Source of the DNA: JAPOUP01 sp965199865 | Lineage (GTDB): Bacteria > Pseudomonadota > Alphaproteobacteria > Rhodobacterales > Rhodobacteraceae | Assembly (NCBI GenBank): GCA_965199865.1 | Contig: CBDATU010000011.1 | Location: 682,001 to 746,000, forward strand | DNA: 64,000 bases | Direction: 5' to 3' | Part shown: positions 44,539 through 53,531 of the stretch, piece after piece | Layout of the letters: each line of letters opens with the position of its first letter | How positions within the stretch are numbered: the stretch's first letter is position 1 | The notes under the pieces: model-generated | Database searches by the model: none | What the model was told of the DNA's origin: nothing | Seen by the model: only the letters and a program-made list of their open reading frames with translations | Program-made: the position numbers and the translations under genes

Positions 44539-45168
44539 TAGCGTTCTCCTCATTGACGTATATTGCAGATTCATGGGGAGAATCGAACGACCCCACAAAT
44601 CCAATCCAGTGCCGCGCCTCAAATATGGGTTACGAGGCCTGACGGCACCTGTTCAGCTGGTTCCTGGATCCTGAGCAGGGAGCGTGAAAAGCTTAACCCT
44701 GCGAGGTGGCGCTGGAAATCCCGAAAGGGGATGCAATACCCCTGTAACCCCGACTACAATTCCGAAGCGGAGGCTTCAGTCCCACGGGATGAATTTCGCC
44801 AAGGGTTCAGTTTGACCATTCCTGCCTGAAGCTTGCGCACAGCTTCCTCGATTCAGATTACCGCCTGCGGGCCGGGCCGATGGCTTGCCTCATGTCGGGA
44901 AGCGCATCCATCGCACCGCGCTCAAGGATCCACCCATTCAGGACATCCATCCCGGTATCCACGGCTCGACAGGTGTTCGGTCTCAAATGGGCAGCAACAC
45001 CGGGCGCTCCTCTGGCACAGGGAGGATCGGCAATTCGGTTGGTCATTGAACTGCTGCACCAACGTTCCGTCCTGACTGGCAGGTGCGGTGCCGGTACAGA
45101 ATTTTCAGTAATGCGCTTCCAGCGCGGAACAGCAGGTTCGACCCAATTCCGTCCTTACCAGGCATCCG
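44539..45168. other. Intergenic region
   Basis: About 630 bases. Frames at 44563-44829 and 44833-45075 (plus) and 44858-45046 (minus) show no family signature. No tRNA-like cloverleaf was recognised. Confidence 0.45.
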
Positions 45169-46596
45169 TCAATGCCCGCTCTCAATGGCTGCCCACGGCC
45201 CGTGGTAGCCATCACCATCGCGATCAATGCGCTCAAACCCATGGGCACCGAAAAAATCGCGCTGTGCCTGAATTAATGCAGCGGTACCACGGGCGCGACG
45301 CATCGTGTCATAGTATCCAATCGCGGCTGAAAGCGCAGGAACGGGCAGGCCAGCGAGGACCGACCGTGCAACAACCCGGCGCAGTGCACCTATGTCGTCA
45401 TTAAGGAATCCCGCAAATGCAGGTGCCAGGATCAGATTGTGACCCGGCGGCGGGTCGCGGAACGCGTTGGCTATGTCGTCCAATAGCGCCGAACGGATGA
45501 TACAGCCAGCGCGCCAGATCTCGGCTATCCTCGACAGATCAAGCCCCCAGCCGAATTCCTCTGTTGCCGCAGAGAGCAGAGTAAATCCCTGTGCATAGCC
45601 AATGACTCGCGCCGATAGCAGCGCCCGCTCCAGATCAGCATCCAGCAATGCCGGACCAATTTCGCCGGCACGAGGTCCCACCAGCCGCTCCTCACCTATC
45701 TCTCGAAGCTCCTTCGCCGCAGACCAGGAGCGCGCACCAACCGCAGCCTCAATCGTGGAAGCGGACTGGCCAAGCTTCAGCGCCTCGATCAATGTCCACC
45801 GTCCAGTCCCTTTCTGGCCAGCCCTGTCAACGATGACATCAACCATAGGCTGGCCAGTGTCGGGGTCGCGAACGGCAAGAATCCGGGCGGTGATCTCAAT
45901 CAGAAAGGACTTGAGTGGTCCGCCGTTCCATTCGCTGAACAGCGCCAGGATCGCCTCCGGGCTGCGACCCTCGCCCTCGCTCAGCAATCCGTAGACTTCG
46001 GCGATCATCTGCATGTCCGCGTATTCGATGCCATTATGCACCGTCTTCACGAAATGCCCCGCTCCGTCGGGACCAAGATGGGCTGCGCAGGACAGCCCCT
46101 GATATCGGGCAGCGATGGCTTCAACGATTTCCGAAATGGCGGCGTAAGCCCCCTCAGCACCACCGACCATGATGGAGGGTCCATGCCGCGCGCCCTCCTC
46201 GCCACCCGATACGCCCATACCGACGAACCGGAATCCCTCCCTGAGCAGCGCAGCCTCGCGTCTGCGCGTATCGTTGAAATCAGCGTTGCCCGCATCAATC
46301 AGGATATCGTCGGCGTCGAGATGCGGCTTCAGTACGTCGATCATCGCATCGACCGTTTCTCCAGCCTTGACCATGATGATGATGGCACGCGGACGAGGCA
46401 GCAGGGCGGCCAATGCTTCTGGAGTCCGTGCCGCAACAAGCCGATCGGACAGGCTTCCCGCCCCTGAAATCAACTCGTCAATTCGAGCGGCGGTACGATT
46501 GTGAACGGCAACAGGGAATCCCTTCTCGGCGATGTTCAGCGCCAGATTGGCCCCCATCACACCAAGCCCCACCAGCCCGATCCTTGCATCCGCCAT
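45169..46596 (-). CDS. gnd: 6-phosphogluconate dehydrogenase, decarboxylating
   Basis: The protein has 475 residues from ATG 46596, with an AAGGAGGAG site; the frame to 46719 is spurious. Residues ~1-175 bind NADP (IGLVGLGVMGANLALNIAEK, VHNRTAARID). FVGMGVSGGEEGARHGPSIM is the substrate loop, and GHFVKTVHNGIEYADMQ holds the catalytic Lys. It makes ribulose 5-phosphate, CO2 and NADPH in the pentose phosphate path. The near-standard length is for the dimeric long form. Single gene. Confidence 0.95.
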   Translation of the reverse strand: MADARIGLVGLGVMGANLALNIAEKGFPVAVHNRTAARIDELISGAGSLSDRLVAARTPEALAALLPRPRAIIIMVKAGETVDAMIDVLKPHLDADDILIDAGNADFNDTRRREAALLREGFRFVGMGVSGGEEGARHGPSIMVGGAEGAYAAISEIVEAIAARYQGLSCAAHLGPDGAGHFVKTVHNGIEYADMQMIAEVYGLLSEGEGRSPEAILALFSEWNGGPLKSFLIEITARILAVRDPDTGQPMVDVIVDRAGQKGTGRWTLIEALKLGQSASTIEAAVGARSWSAAKELREIGEERLVGPRAGEIGPALLDADLERALLSARVIGYAQGFTLLSAATEEFGWGLDLSRIAEIWRAGCIIRSALLDDIANAFRDPPPGHNLILAPAFAGFLNDDIGALRRVVARSVLAGLPVPALSAAIGYYDTMRRARGTAALIQAQRDFFGAHGFERIDRDGDGYHGPWAAIESGH

Positions 46597-46795
46597 TCCA
46601 CTCTCCTCCTTAAGGGTTCGCAGCAGCGTAATGTCAGCACATGGAGATTCAAGCGGTTTGCATAACCAGGGCCGGATGGTGGTGAAGCGGCAGACGAAAC
46701 CACAGGTCGCGGCTTTCACGCCTGAATCTCACCTCAGACTGGTATTGCATATCGATATGGAAACGCATCCCGGGAACCGTTCGACCAGCTCTGGA

Positions 46796-47701
46796 CTATA
46801 CGCCAAGACACCATCGGATTATCGCCTTCTGCACATGCAGCCGGTTTTCAGCCTCATCGAACACTGCTGACTGAGGGCCGTCCATCACCTCACTTGTCAC
46901 CTCTTCTCCCCGGTGCGCCGGCAGGCAGTGCATAAACAACGCGTCCGATCTGGCAGCTGACATGAGCTCGGCGTTCACCTGATAGCCACGCAGCTGGTTA
47001 TGCCGACGCTCACGCGCCGACTGCGGATCATGCATGGAAACCCATGTGTCGGTGATAACCGCGTCAGCACCCGCAACCGCTTCATGGGGATCACGGATCC
47101 TTTCGTACATGGCGTCTAGCCCTGCCTCCGGGTCCAGGGATTCCGGCCCCGAAAACGTCAGGTCGAAACCGAACCTGCCGGCGGCATGCGCGAAGGAAGC
47201 GAACACGTTGTTTCCGTCACCTGACCAGACCACCTTACGTCCAGCGATGGGGCCGCGCAGTTCCTCGAACGTCATGACGTCTGCCATGACCTGGCAGGGA
47301 TGGGTTCGGTTCGTCAGCCCATTGATCACAGGGACAGTGGCGAAGTCAGCCAGTTCGAGAAGTGTCGCCTCCTCAAAGGTCCGAATCATGATGAGATCGA
47401 CATATCGACTGAGAACCCTGGCGGTGTCCGCGATGGATTCGCCATGGCCAAGCTGCATTTCCCTGCCTGACAGTACCATTGTCTGACCACCGAGCTGACG
47501 CACGCCAACATCGAAGCTGACCCGTGTGCGCGTCGATGGCTTTTCAAATATCAGTGCAACCATATGCCCCAGCAGAGGAATGTGATCGTCCGGCATGGCC
47601 TTGGGACGACCGGCACGGGCAGCTTTCATCGCCCGGGCGGAGTCGATGATTTTTCGCAGGTCAGCCGGATCAATTCTGTCGATGTCAAGAAAATGTTTCA
47701 T
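46796..47701 (-). CDS. argF: Ornithine carbamoyltransferase
   Basis: The protein has 301 residues. It forms citrulline from ornithine and carbamoyl phosphate in arginine synthesis. EKPSTRTRVSFDVG is the carbamoyl-phosphate loop, INGLTNRTHPCQVMAD the second, and FMHCLPAHRGEEV the ornithine-side loop with catalytic Cys. It is the last gene of the argD - acetyltransferase - argF unit on this strand, 67 bases after the acetyltransferase gene. Confidence 0.96.
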   Translation of the reverse strand: MKHFLDIDRIDPADLRKIIDSARAMKAARAGRPKAMPDDHIPLLGHMVALIFEKPSTRTRVSFDVGVRQLGGQTMVLSGREMQLGHGESIADTARVLSRYVDLIMIRTFEEATLLELADFATVPVINGLTNRTHPCQVMADVMTFEELRGPIAGRKVVWSGDGNNVFASFAHAAGRFGFDLTFSGPESLDPEAGLDAMYERIRDPHEAVAGADAVITDTWVSMHDPQSARERRHNQLRGYQVNAELMSAARSDALFMHCLPAHRGEEVTSEVMDGPQSAVFDEAENRLHVQKAIIRWCLGV

Positions 47702-47768
47702 GGCGTGTCATTGTCCCGGAATCAGGTGCCTGACGGCAGGATGCCCGCAGGCAACACATAGGGAACTT

Positions 47769-48260
47769 TCAGGCTGTCGCGGGATAGGTAAGTATCTGAA
47801 CCTCTTCACCCGTCTCACAGGGTCGCCTGGATCCTTTCTGGAATCCAGCAGCGAGGTACATGGCTATTCCGCGAGGGTTGGTGAGCCGTGGGTCAGTAGC
47901 CACCATCGGCGCACCTCCATCGATCAGGGTGCGGGCATATTGCCTCACATAGGCTTTGGCATGCCCCTTGCCCAGGAGGCGGGGCTCACCCAGAAACGTG
48001 TCAATGGCACGGGTTCCCTCTGGAAGGCTCTGGAAATGGGCCTCGCACCAGGCGTCCCAGTCCTGGATATATCCAATGGGCATGTCCAGATGTACGACAT
48101 GCATTCTGCAGTCGCCTCCATCCATCTCATACTCCATCATGGCAATCTCCTCGTCCGGATCGCCCCAAACCGCCACGACATGAGGTTCGGCAAGCCAGTG
48201 GCGCAGCATCGGGAAATCGGCGCGGGTCACTGGCTCAAATCTGTAGTCACGTCGCAGCAT
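47769..48260 (-). CDS. GNAT-family N-acetyltransferase
   Basis: The protein has 163 residues from ATG 48260, inside the last 14 bases of argD, so it is coupled to it. The fold is GNAT (RDYRFEPVTRADFPMLRHWL, GYIQDWDAW, LLGKGHAKAYVRQYAR for acetyl-CoA, NPRGIAMYLAAGFQ). By eye it resembles the AAC(6')-like or siderophore/aminoglycoside acetyltransferase branch. Its place between argD and argF is a common arrangement in Rhodobacterales, but the substrate is unknown. Confidence 0.85.
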   Translation of the reverse strand: MLRRDYRFEPVTRADFPMLRHWLAEPHVVAVWGDPDEEIAMMEYEMDGGDCRMHVVHLDMPIGYIQDWDAWCEAHFQSLPEGTRAIDTFLGEPRLLGKGHAKAYVRQYARTLIDGGAPMVATDPRLTNPRGIAMYLAAGFQKGSRRPCETGEEVQILTYPATA

Positions 48261-49431
48261 TTGCCGATACCTCGTTTGCCGCCTGATCGAGACGATCGAT
48301 CGCCAGGCCGATCTCGTCATCCGATATGGTCAGTGGCGGCATGATACGAACGGTGTTGCCAGCCGCCGGCACGGTCAGCACCCGGGCCCCATAGCCAGCG
48401 CTGACCACATCCGTGTTGGCCGCGCTGCAAACAAGGCCCAGCATCAGGCCCGAACCGCGAACGTGGTCAAAGACATCCCGATGCGCCGCGACCAGACCTT
48501 CAAGCCGCTGCCGGAGCAGGCCAGCTTTCCTGTTCACTTCCGCCAGAAATTCCGGGTTGGAAACAATATTCATCACCGCAAGCCCCACGGCACAGGCAAG
48601 GGGATTGCCACCATAAGTGGAGCCATGCGTTCCGGCCGTCATACCGCTGGCCGCCGCCTCCGTCGCCAGCACCGCACCAAGTGGAAATCCACCGCCGATG
48701 CCCTTGGCTACCATCATGATATCGGGCTCTACACCCGCCCATTCATGGGCAAACAACCGACCGGTGCGCCCCATACCACATTGAACCTCATCAAGGATCA
48801 GCAGGATTCCCCGCTCGTTGCACAGATCACGGAGGCCACTTAGGCACTGGTCAGGCAAGGGCACGATTCCGCCTTCACCCTGAACTGGTTCAACCAGAAT
48901 CGCCGCCACATGGTCACCAGCCGCTTCCCGAAGCGCATCCTGATCGCCCCAGGGCAGATTTATGAAACCAGGAAGGAGAGGCCCAAATCCTTCGGTCATC
49001 TTCTCCGACGCGGCCGCCGCGATCCCGGCGGATGACCTGCCGTGGAACGCGCCAGTAAACGTGACTATGTCAGTGCGGTCTGGCTGGCCCCTGTCATGGA
49101 AGTGCTTACGCACCATCTTGACCGCTAGCTCGCAGGCTTCCGTGCCCGAATTGGTGAAAAACACGGTATCGGCAAATGTATGCTCGACCAATGCATCGGC
49201 CAGTGCCTGCTGGTTCGGTATATCATAAAGATTCGAGACGTGCCAAAGGTCCCTCGCCTGATCAGTCAGCGCCTGCACCAGCGTAGGGTGGGCATGGCCA
49301 AGCGCATTCACCGCGATGCCAGCGCCAAGATCTAGGTAGCGAATGCCATCATCCGCTGTCAGCCAGGTTCCCTCGCCCTTAACGAAAGCGATGGGAGCGC
49401 GTTTGTAGGTTGGCAGAACTGACGGGATCAT
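48247..49431 (-). CDS. argD: Acetylornithine / succinyldiaminopimelate aminotransferase
   Basis: The protein has 394 residues. It is a PLP enzyme of class III: FTNSGTEACELAVKMVRKH, TFTGAFHGRSSAGIAAAA, ILVEPVQGEGGIVPLP, LLILDEVQCGMGRTG, and MMVAKGIGGGFPLGAVL with the PLP lysine. It makes N-acetylornithine for arginine and may also serve lysine synthesis. First gene of the argD-argF unit, divergent from gcrA. Confidence 0.95.
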   Translation of the reverse strand: MIPSVLPTYKRAPIAFVKGEGTWLTADDGIRYLDLGAGIAVNALGHAHPTLVQALTDQARDLWHVSNLYDIPNQQALADALVEHTFADTVFFTNSGTEACELAVKMVRKHFHDRGQPDRTDIVTFTGAFHGRSSAGIAAAASEKMTEGFGPLLPGFINLPWGDQDALREAAGDHVAAILVEPVQGEGGIVPLPDQCLSGLRDLCNERGILLILDEVQCGMGRTGRLFAHEWAGVEPDIMMVAKGIGGGFPLGAVLATEAAASGMTAGTHGSTYGGNPLACAVGLAVMNIVSNPEFLAEVNRKAGLLRQRLEGLVAAHRDVFDHVRGSGLMLGLVCSAANTDVVSAGYGARVLTVPAAGNTVRIMPPLTISDDEIGLAIDRLDQAANEVSANAAT

Positions 49432-49925
49432 GGCTCGGATCCTTCCTTGAAATAATGAGGGGTACGCCGTTTCGGCAGTTTCAGGTCAATGGTGGGGATT
49501 GATCACGCGAACCCGCGCAGGGAATCACAGGCAAACGCGAGAGAATCGGCGTCGGCGCAGCAGCGAAATATGTGCGATCATGATCATGAGAGCGGGACAT
49601 AGCTGATCCTGAAAGATATGTGAAGCCCCAATCCACAGGGTTAGAAGGTACTCACCTTCCGTTACCGCTCGACCGGATATCCAGCGCCTGCCGACCCGGT
49701 GTCTTGAATCTCTGACGAGGTGCCATTAATTCAGGATAACCGTGCGAAGGGCGCGGATCCGACGTGGCGTGAGGCATGGTTTGCGCAGATGCGCCGGGCT
49801 GCCATGTCCGCGTCCGCGCAGGAGCCGTCAGACATGAGGGCTTGACGACAATCCAAAGCAGTTTGAGCGGAGCTGCGCAAAGCCACGTTTGGAGAAATGA
49901 GATTGCTGTGACTAAGGAGCAACGG
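49432..49925. other. Divergent promoter region, argD / gcrA
   Basis: About 490 bases between divergent genes. A GAATC (GANTC) methylation site, the type used by the CcrM/GcrA circuit, lies near 49706. No gene. Confidence 0.5.
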
Positions 49926-50471
49926 ATGCCCTGGACAAATGAGCGCGTGGAGATCCTAAGGAGACTCCTGAACGAAGGCCTGACCGCAAGTCAGATCGCG
50001 AAAGAGCTTGGCGGCGTAACGCGCAACGCCGTCATCGGGAAAACACATCGGCTTGGTCTGTCGAATCGCTCGGATACATCGAATGATACGCCGGAGACAC
50101 CGGTCGAAAGCGCGAAGGCACCCGAAACACAGGAACCAGCCAAGGATGAAACCAGCGAAGCCTCCACGAATGGAAGCGCCGTTCCTCTGCGCAAGACAAT
50201 TGTCCCCGCTGACCAGCCACTTCCACCGCAGCCTTCGGCGAATGAAGTCAGTGCAGAGGCGCTCGCCAATGTCCGAGAAGTGGAGTTGAAAGCCCGGAAA
50301 ATTGGACTGCTGGAATTGACGGAGCGAACCTGCAAATGGCCGATAGGAGACCCGGCGACCAACGATTTCTGGTTCTGTGGACTGAACGCGAAACCGGGTA
50401 AGCCTTACTGTGAGGCGCATGTCGCTGTGGCTTTCCAGCCACCGAATTCCCGCCGTGACCGGCGCCGTTAA
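49926..50471 (+). CDS. gcrA: GcrA cell-cycle regulator
   Basis: The protein has 181 residues from ATG 49926, with AAGGAG as ribosome site; the upstream open part is not used. Residues ~1-45 (MPWTNERVEILRRLLNEGLT, SQIAKELGGVTRNAVIGKTH) form the DNA-binding helix-turn-helix. A low-complexity acidic linker follows. The C-terminus (CKWPIGDPATNDFWFCGL, KPYCEAHVAVAF) binds sigma-70 domain 2. GcrA with CcrM methylation controls cell-cycle genes and is restricted to Alphaproteobacteria, so it helps place the organism. Confidence 0.95.
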   Translation: MPWTNERVEILRRLLNEGLTASQIAKELGGVTRNAVIGKTHRLGLSNRSDTSNDTPETPVESAKAPETQEPAKDETSEASTNGSAVPLRKTIVPADQPLPPQPSANEVSAEALANVREVELKARKIGLLELTERTCKWPIGDPATNDFWFCGLNAKPGKPYCEAHVAVAFQPPNSRRDRRR

Positions 50472-51208
50472 CACTGCATTCCGACCCTGCCCGGCAGTTC
50501 TGGCACAGCGATTTGGCTGAGCGACCCACTGCCATTTGGACGGGCGATCAAACCGAACCATCCAGATCATACGGAACCCGAACTATTCAGGGGTGCCAAG
50601 TGTTCCCTCTGTGCAGCCTCCACGGCCACACTCCCTCAAGCACTGGAAAATGGGGTTCCTGTCAGTCGCGGTCACTACCAGTTCAGCTTATCCAAGGGTC
50701 GAGTCTCCCGTAGCAGCCCAGGCTACCATTTCCCTCCCGAATCATACCGGTCTTTGAAAAAGTCTCCCAACCTCCCATGTGAAACCGGTATGGTTCCCGG
50801 GCCGCATATACCTCCTCCGCACTGCGGCAGGTATGAGGATATCCAGGGAAGATGCCAGCGCAGGCTGTGGACCAGATCAGGTTAGCCGGGAATATCGGTG
50901 GCCAACTGTAGCGACGTGAATCGGCCCATGCCGACCTGCCCATAACCGCCTGAAATCGATGAAGAACCGGTTAGAAAACACGACCTTAGCCGCGGGATCG
51001 GCTATCACGGCAGGCTGCGTGCATTGATCGCATCAGAAGTTTGGAACGGATGAATCATGTCCGGAATGAACCCGTAAGCTGAAGGGAATCTTCGGTTGCG
51101 CCTGGCAAGGATTGGCAAAGCTGGCGGAAAGTCACGTGGCGATAGCATTCCTGCAGGAAGATCCTATAGTTCGAATTCCGAGCCAACCAAATCCTAAGGT
51201 CATCACCC
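50472..51208. other. Intergenic region
   Basis: About 740 bases without a supportable gene. The minus frame 50683-50943 (REPYRFHMGGWETFSKTGMI) looks protein-like but has no known family. Confidence 0.45.
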
Positions 51209-51451
51209 ATGTTTACCATTGAGCATGAATTCGACGCCACAATCGTGACCCTTATCGACGAAGGTAGTGTCCATCTTCAGGAAGACGTGACCGTTAACGC
51301 GTTCGAGGAATGCGTTACAATCGAACAGCTTGACCTTCGGAGCAACCAGGTGGCAAGGGTCACGCTCTCGATTTCCCAGCTCAATGATCTCTCCGCTGCC
51401 CTCGATCTTCCCGAGGGAATCTACCGCCTGAAGCGCGCAGGGAGAGGATAG
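51209..51451 (+). CDS. Small conserved protein, unknown function
   Basis: The protein has 80 residues, acidic, with a natural codon pattern: MFTIEHEFDATIVTLIDEGS, LQEDVTVNAFEECVTIEQLD, LNDLSAALDLPEGIYRLKRA. It resembles short conserved proteins I recall from Rhodobacterales, with a beta-rich predicted fold and no catalytic motif. An AAGG-type site precedes ATG 51209. It stands alone, between gcrA and the zinc operon. Confidence 0.65.
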   Translation: MFTIEHEFDATIVTLIDEGSVHLQEDVTVNAFEECVTIEQLDLRSNQVARVTLSISQLNDLSAALDLPEGIYRLKRAGRG

Positions 51452-51912
51452 GTACGAATACCGTTCATAAGGGCAGAATCCAGGGGCAGGACATCTGCGT
51501 AATGCACGCTTGGCGGTTTCGGCGTGAAAGGGATTTCGGATATAGTGCGTGTTCCAACGGCGGAAGTCTGGTGAGGGCGAAATTGGCCGTGGGAATCACA
51601 TTGAGCGGAAAGCCAGGACGAATGACAACGACTCCACCATGATAGGTCGACCGGCGTTTCCGTAAACGCATAGGCTACATGAAAAAGGGCATTCTCAATC
51701 AAACTTCGTAATCCGTCGGCCCTGCAGAGGATTCCCGAGGCCGCCGTCAAGCGGATGATCCGCGATGCGAAGGTCAGGCGAAGTCCAGGTCGTGTTCAGG
51801 GTTCGGAATGCCGAAATATCGCCTCCACGCCCTTGCGGATCTATTGAAAGGATATACTATTACGTTGCGGCTTGCTGGCAGGCCGCGACGAAACCGGATC
51901 GGGAGTCAAGTC
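51452..51912. other. Upstream region of the zinc operon
   Basis: About 460 bases. An AT-rich stretch near 51850-51868 (GATATACTATTACG) is the most promoter- or Zur-box-like part, about 50 bases before the zrgA start; the assignment is tentative. No gene. Confidence 0.45.
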
Positions 51913-52818
51913 ATGAATGTCGCGAACTATCTTGTCGGTGCCGCAGCGGCGGCGCTAGCCGTCCAGGCCACGGCCCAGGAACAGCGTTCAGGCGATGCCC
52001 ACGAGCACGGGCACGGGATATTGAACATCGCCATTGAAGGAGACCAGATCGCAATGGAACTGGAGGCCCCTGGCTTCGACATTGTTGGGTTCGAGCATGT
52101 CGCGGAATCCGACTCCGATCTTGCGGCGGTAGAAGCTGCCCTTGAGATGATGTCCAATCCGTTGATATTGTTTACTTTTCCAGAAATGGCCGGATGCGAA
52201 ACCGCCGAACACCACGCAGAGATGCTGATTGATGGCGGACATGACGATGAAGAGGGTCACGAGGAACACGAGCACGACGACGACGAAGGCCACGAGGAAC
52301 ACGAGCACGACGACGAAGAGGGCCACGAAGGGCACGGACACGACGACGACGAAGGCCACGAGGAACACGGACATGACGACGAAGAGGGCCACGAAGAGCA
52401 CGGACATGACGACGAGGAAGGCCACGAGGAACACGGACATGACGACGAAGAGGGCCACGAAGAGCACGGGCATGACGACGAAGAGGGCCACGAAGAGCAC
52501 GGACACGACGACGAAGAGGGCCACGAAGAGCACGGACATGACGACGAAGAGGGCCACGAAGAGCACGGACACGACGACGAAGAGGGCCACGAAGAGCACG
52601 GACATGACGGTGGGGCGACCCATTCCGAGTTCCGCGCTGAATACCTTCTGACCTGTTCTGACATCGATTCCGCAACACGCATCGACCTGTCATACTTCGA
52701 GCTGTTTCAAAACGCCGAATCACTGACCGTGCAGATCGTCACCGCCCAGGGAGCGGCGCTTACTAACGGAACACGGGAGAATGCCACAATTGATCTGTCG
52801 GATGCCATGCGGAACTGA
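51913..52818 (+). CDS. ZrgA-family (DUF2796) periplasmic zinc-binding protein
   Basis: The protein has 301 residues from ATG 51913. Residues ~1-20 are a signal peptide (LVGAAAAALAVQATA-QE). Next comes AHEHGHGILNIAIEGDQIAM, the DUF2796 start, and EAPGFDIVGFEH. Residues ~110-230 are eleven 11-residue units of the HDDEEGHEEHG type, and the C-terminal DUF2796 half follows (YLLTCSDID, IDLSYFELF). The His/Asp/Glu repeats should bind many zinc ions. Vibrio ZrgA is the binding component of a zinc uptake system whose operon also encodes an ABC ATPase, a permease and a DUF3299 protein, exactly the gene set here. Zur control is expected. Confidence 0.9.
   Translation: MNVANYLVGAAAAALAVQATAQEQRSGDAHEHGHGILNIAIEGDQIAMELEAPGFDIVGFEHVAESDSDLAAVEAALEMMSNPLILFTFPEMAGCETAEHHAEMLIDGGHDDEEGHEEHEHDDDEGHEEHEHDDEEGHEGHGHDDDEGHEEHGHDDEEGHEEHGHDDEEGHEEHGHDDEEGHEEHGHDDEEGHEEHGHDDEEGHEEHGHDDEEGHEEHGHDDEEGHEEHGHDGGATHSEFRAEYLLTCSDIDSATRIDLSYFELFQNAESLTVQIVTAQGAALTNGTRENATIDLSDAMRN
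52240..52602 (+). repeat. Eleven tandem 33-bp units inside zrgA
   Basis: From CAT 52240 to the next unit start at 52603 is exactly 363 bases, or eleven 33-base units, each encoding HDDEEGHEEHG or a close variant. The later units are nearly identical (CACGACGACGAAGAGGGCCA); the first four carry HE/HG and DE/EE changes. The unit length keeps the frame, so copy number can change by slippage without breaking the gene. Long antisense frames over it are a by-product. Confidence 0.93.
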
Positions 52819-52820
52819 CC

Positions 52821-53531
52821 GTGAAGGCCCAGATGCCTGACACCGCGGTCCACCTGCACAACATCGGCTTCACATGGCCTGGTCGAACCGGCTTCTCATT
52901 GAGCGTGTCCGAACTCACAGTGAAGCGGGGAGAGAAACTGCTCATTCTGGGAAAGAGCGGCGCGGGGAAATCCACCCTCCTGAATCTCGTCTGCGGCATC
53001 GCCGTGCCCGATCGGGGAATGGTCGAAGTGGACGGAACCGCGCTGCCAACTCTTTCGGGGCCCAGCCGCGACCGGTTCCGCGCCAACCGAATCGGCTTGA
53101 TTTTCCAGATGTTCAACCTCTTGCCCTACGCCTCCCCCCTGGAAAACATACTATTGCCCCTGGCTTTCGCTCCGGAGCGGCGAAGACGACTGGACAGCCC
53201 CCGCGAAGAGGCGCTGCGCCTGACCGATGCTCTCGGACTACCAAGAGACCTCGTTCTGGGGGCCCGCGCCGCTGAACTCAGTATCGGCCAGCAGCAGCGG
53301 GTCGCTGCCGGACGGGCCCTGATCGGAACACCAGCACTCATCGTGGCGGACGAACCCACCTCAGCACTTGACGAGGAAAGCCAGCGTGCGTTTCTTGATC
53401 TGCTGATGAAGCAGACCACCGCGGCAGGAACAACCCTTCTGATGGTCAGCCACGACTCCCGTCTTTCGCGGCGGTTTGACCGTTCGCTCGACCTGTCCTC
53501 CATCGCCGGAGTTCAGGAGCGCGGAACATGA
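52821..53531 (+). CDS. ABC transporter ATPase of the zinc operon, LolD/MacB type
   Basis: The protein has 236 residues from GTG 52821, two bases after the zrgA stop. Walker A is LGKSGAGKSTLLNL, the Q-loop region is IGLIFQMFNLLPYASPLENI, the signature is ELSIGQQQRVAAGRAL (SIGQQ instead of SGGQQ), Walker B is LIVADEPTSALD, and the switch is MVSHDSRL. It pairs with the FtsX-like permease that overlaps its end by four bases. Such pairs are usually mechanotransmission or extrusion machines rather than classical importers. Confidence 0.88.
   Translation: MKAQMPDTAVHLHNIGFTWPGRTGFSLSVSELTVKRGEKLLILGKSGAGKSTLLNLVCGIAVPDRGMVEVDGTALPTLSGPSRDRFRANRIGLIFQMFNLLPYASPLENILLPLAFAPERRRRLDSPREEALRLTDALGLPRDLVLGARAAELSIGQQQRVAAGRALIGTPALIVADEPTSALDEESQRAFLDLLMKQTTAAGTTLLMVSHDSRLSRRFDRSLDLSSIAGVQERGT

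Noticed and set aside
52161..52230. CRISPR-like repetitive region near 52.2-52.6 kb
   Set aside because: The repeats are contiguous, without spacers, and in frame inside a protein.
51988..52723. Long minus-strand frames opposite the zinc-binding protein
   Set aside because: They are produced by the 33-bp repeats, give low-complexity peptides, and lack start signals.
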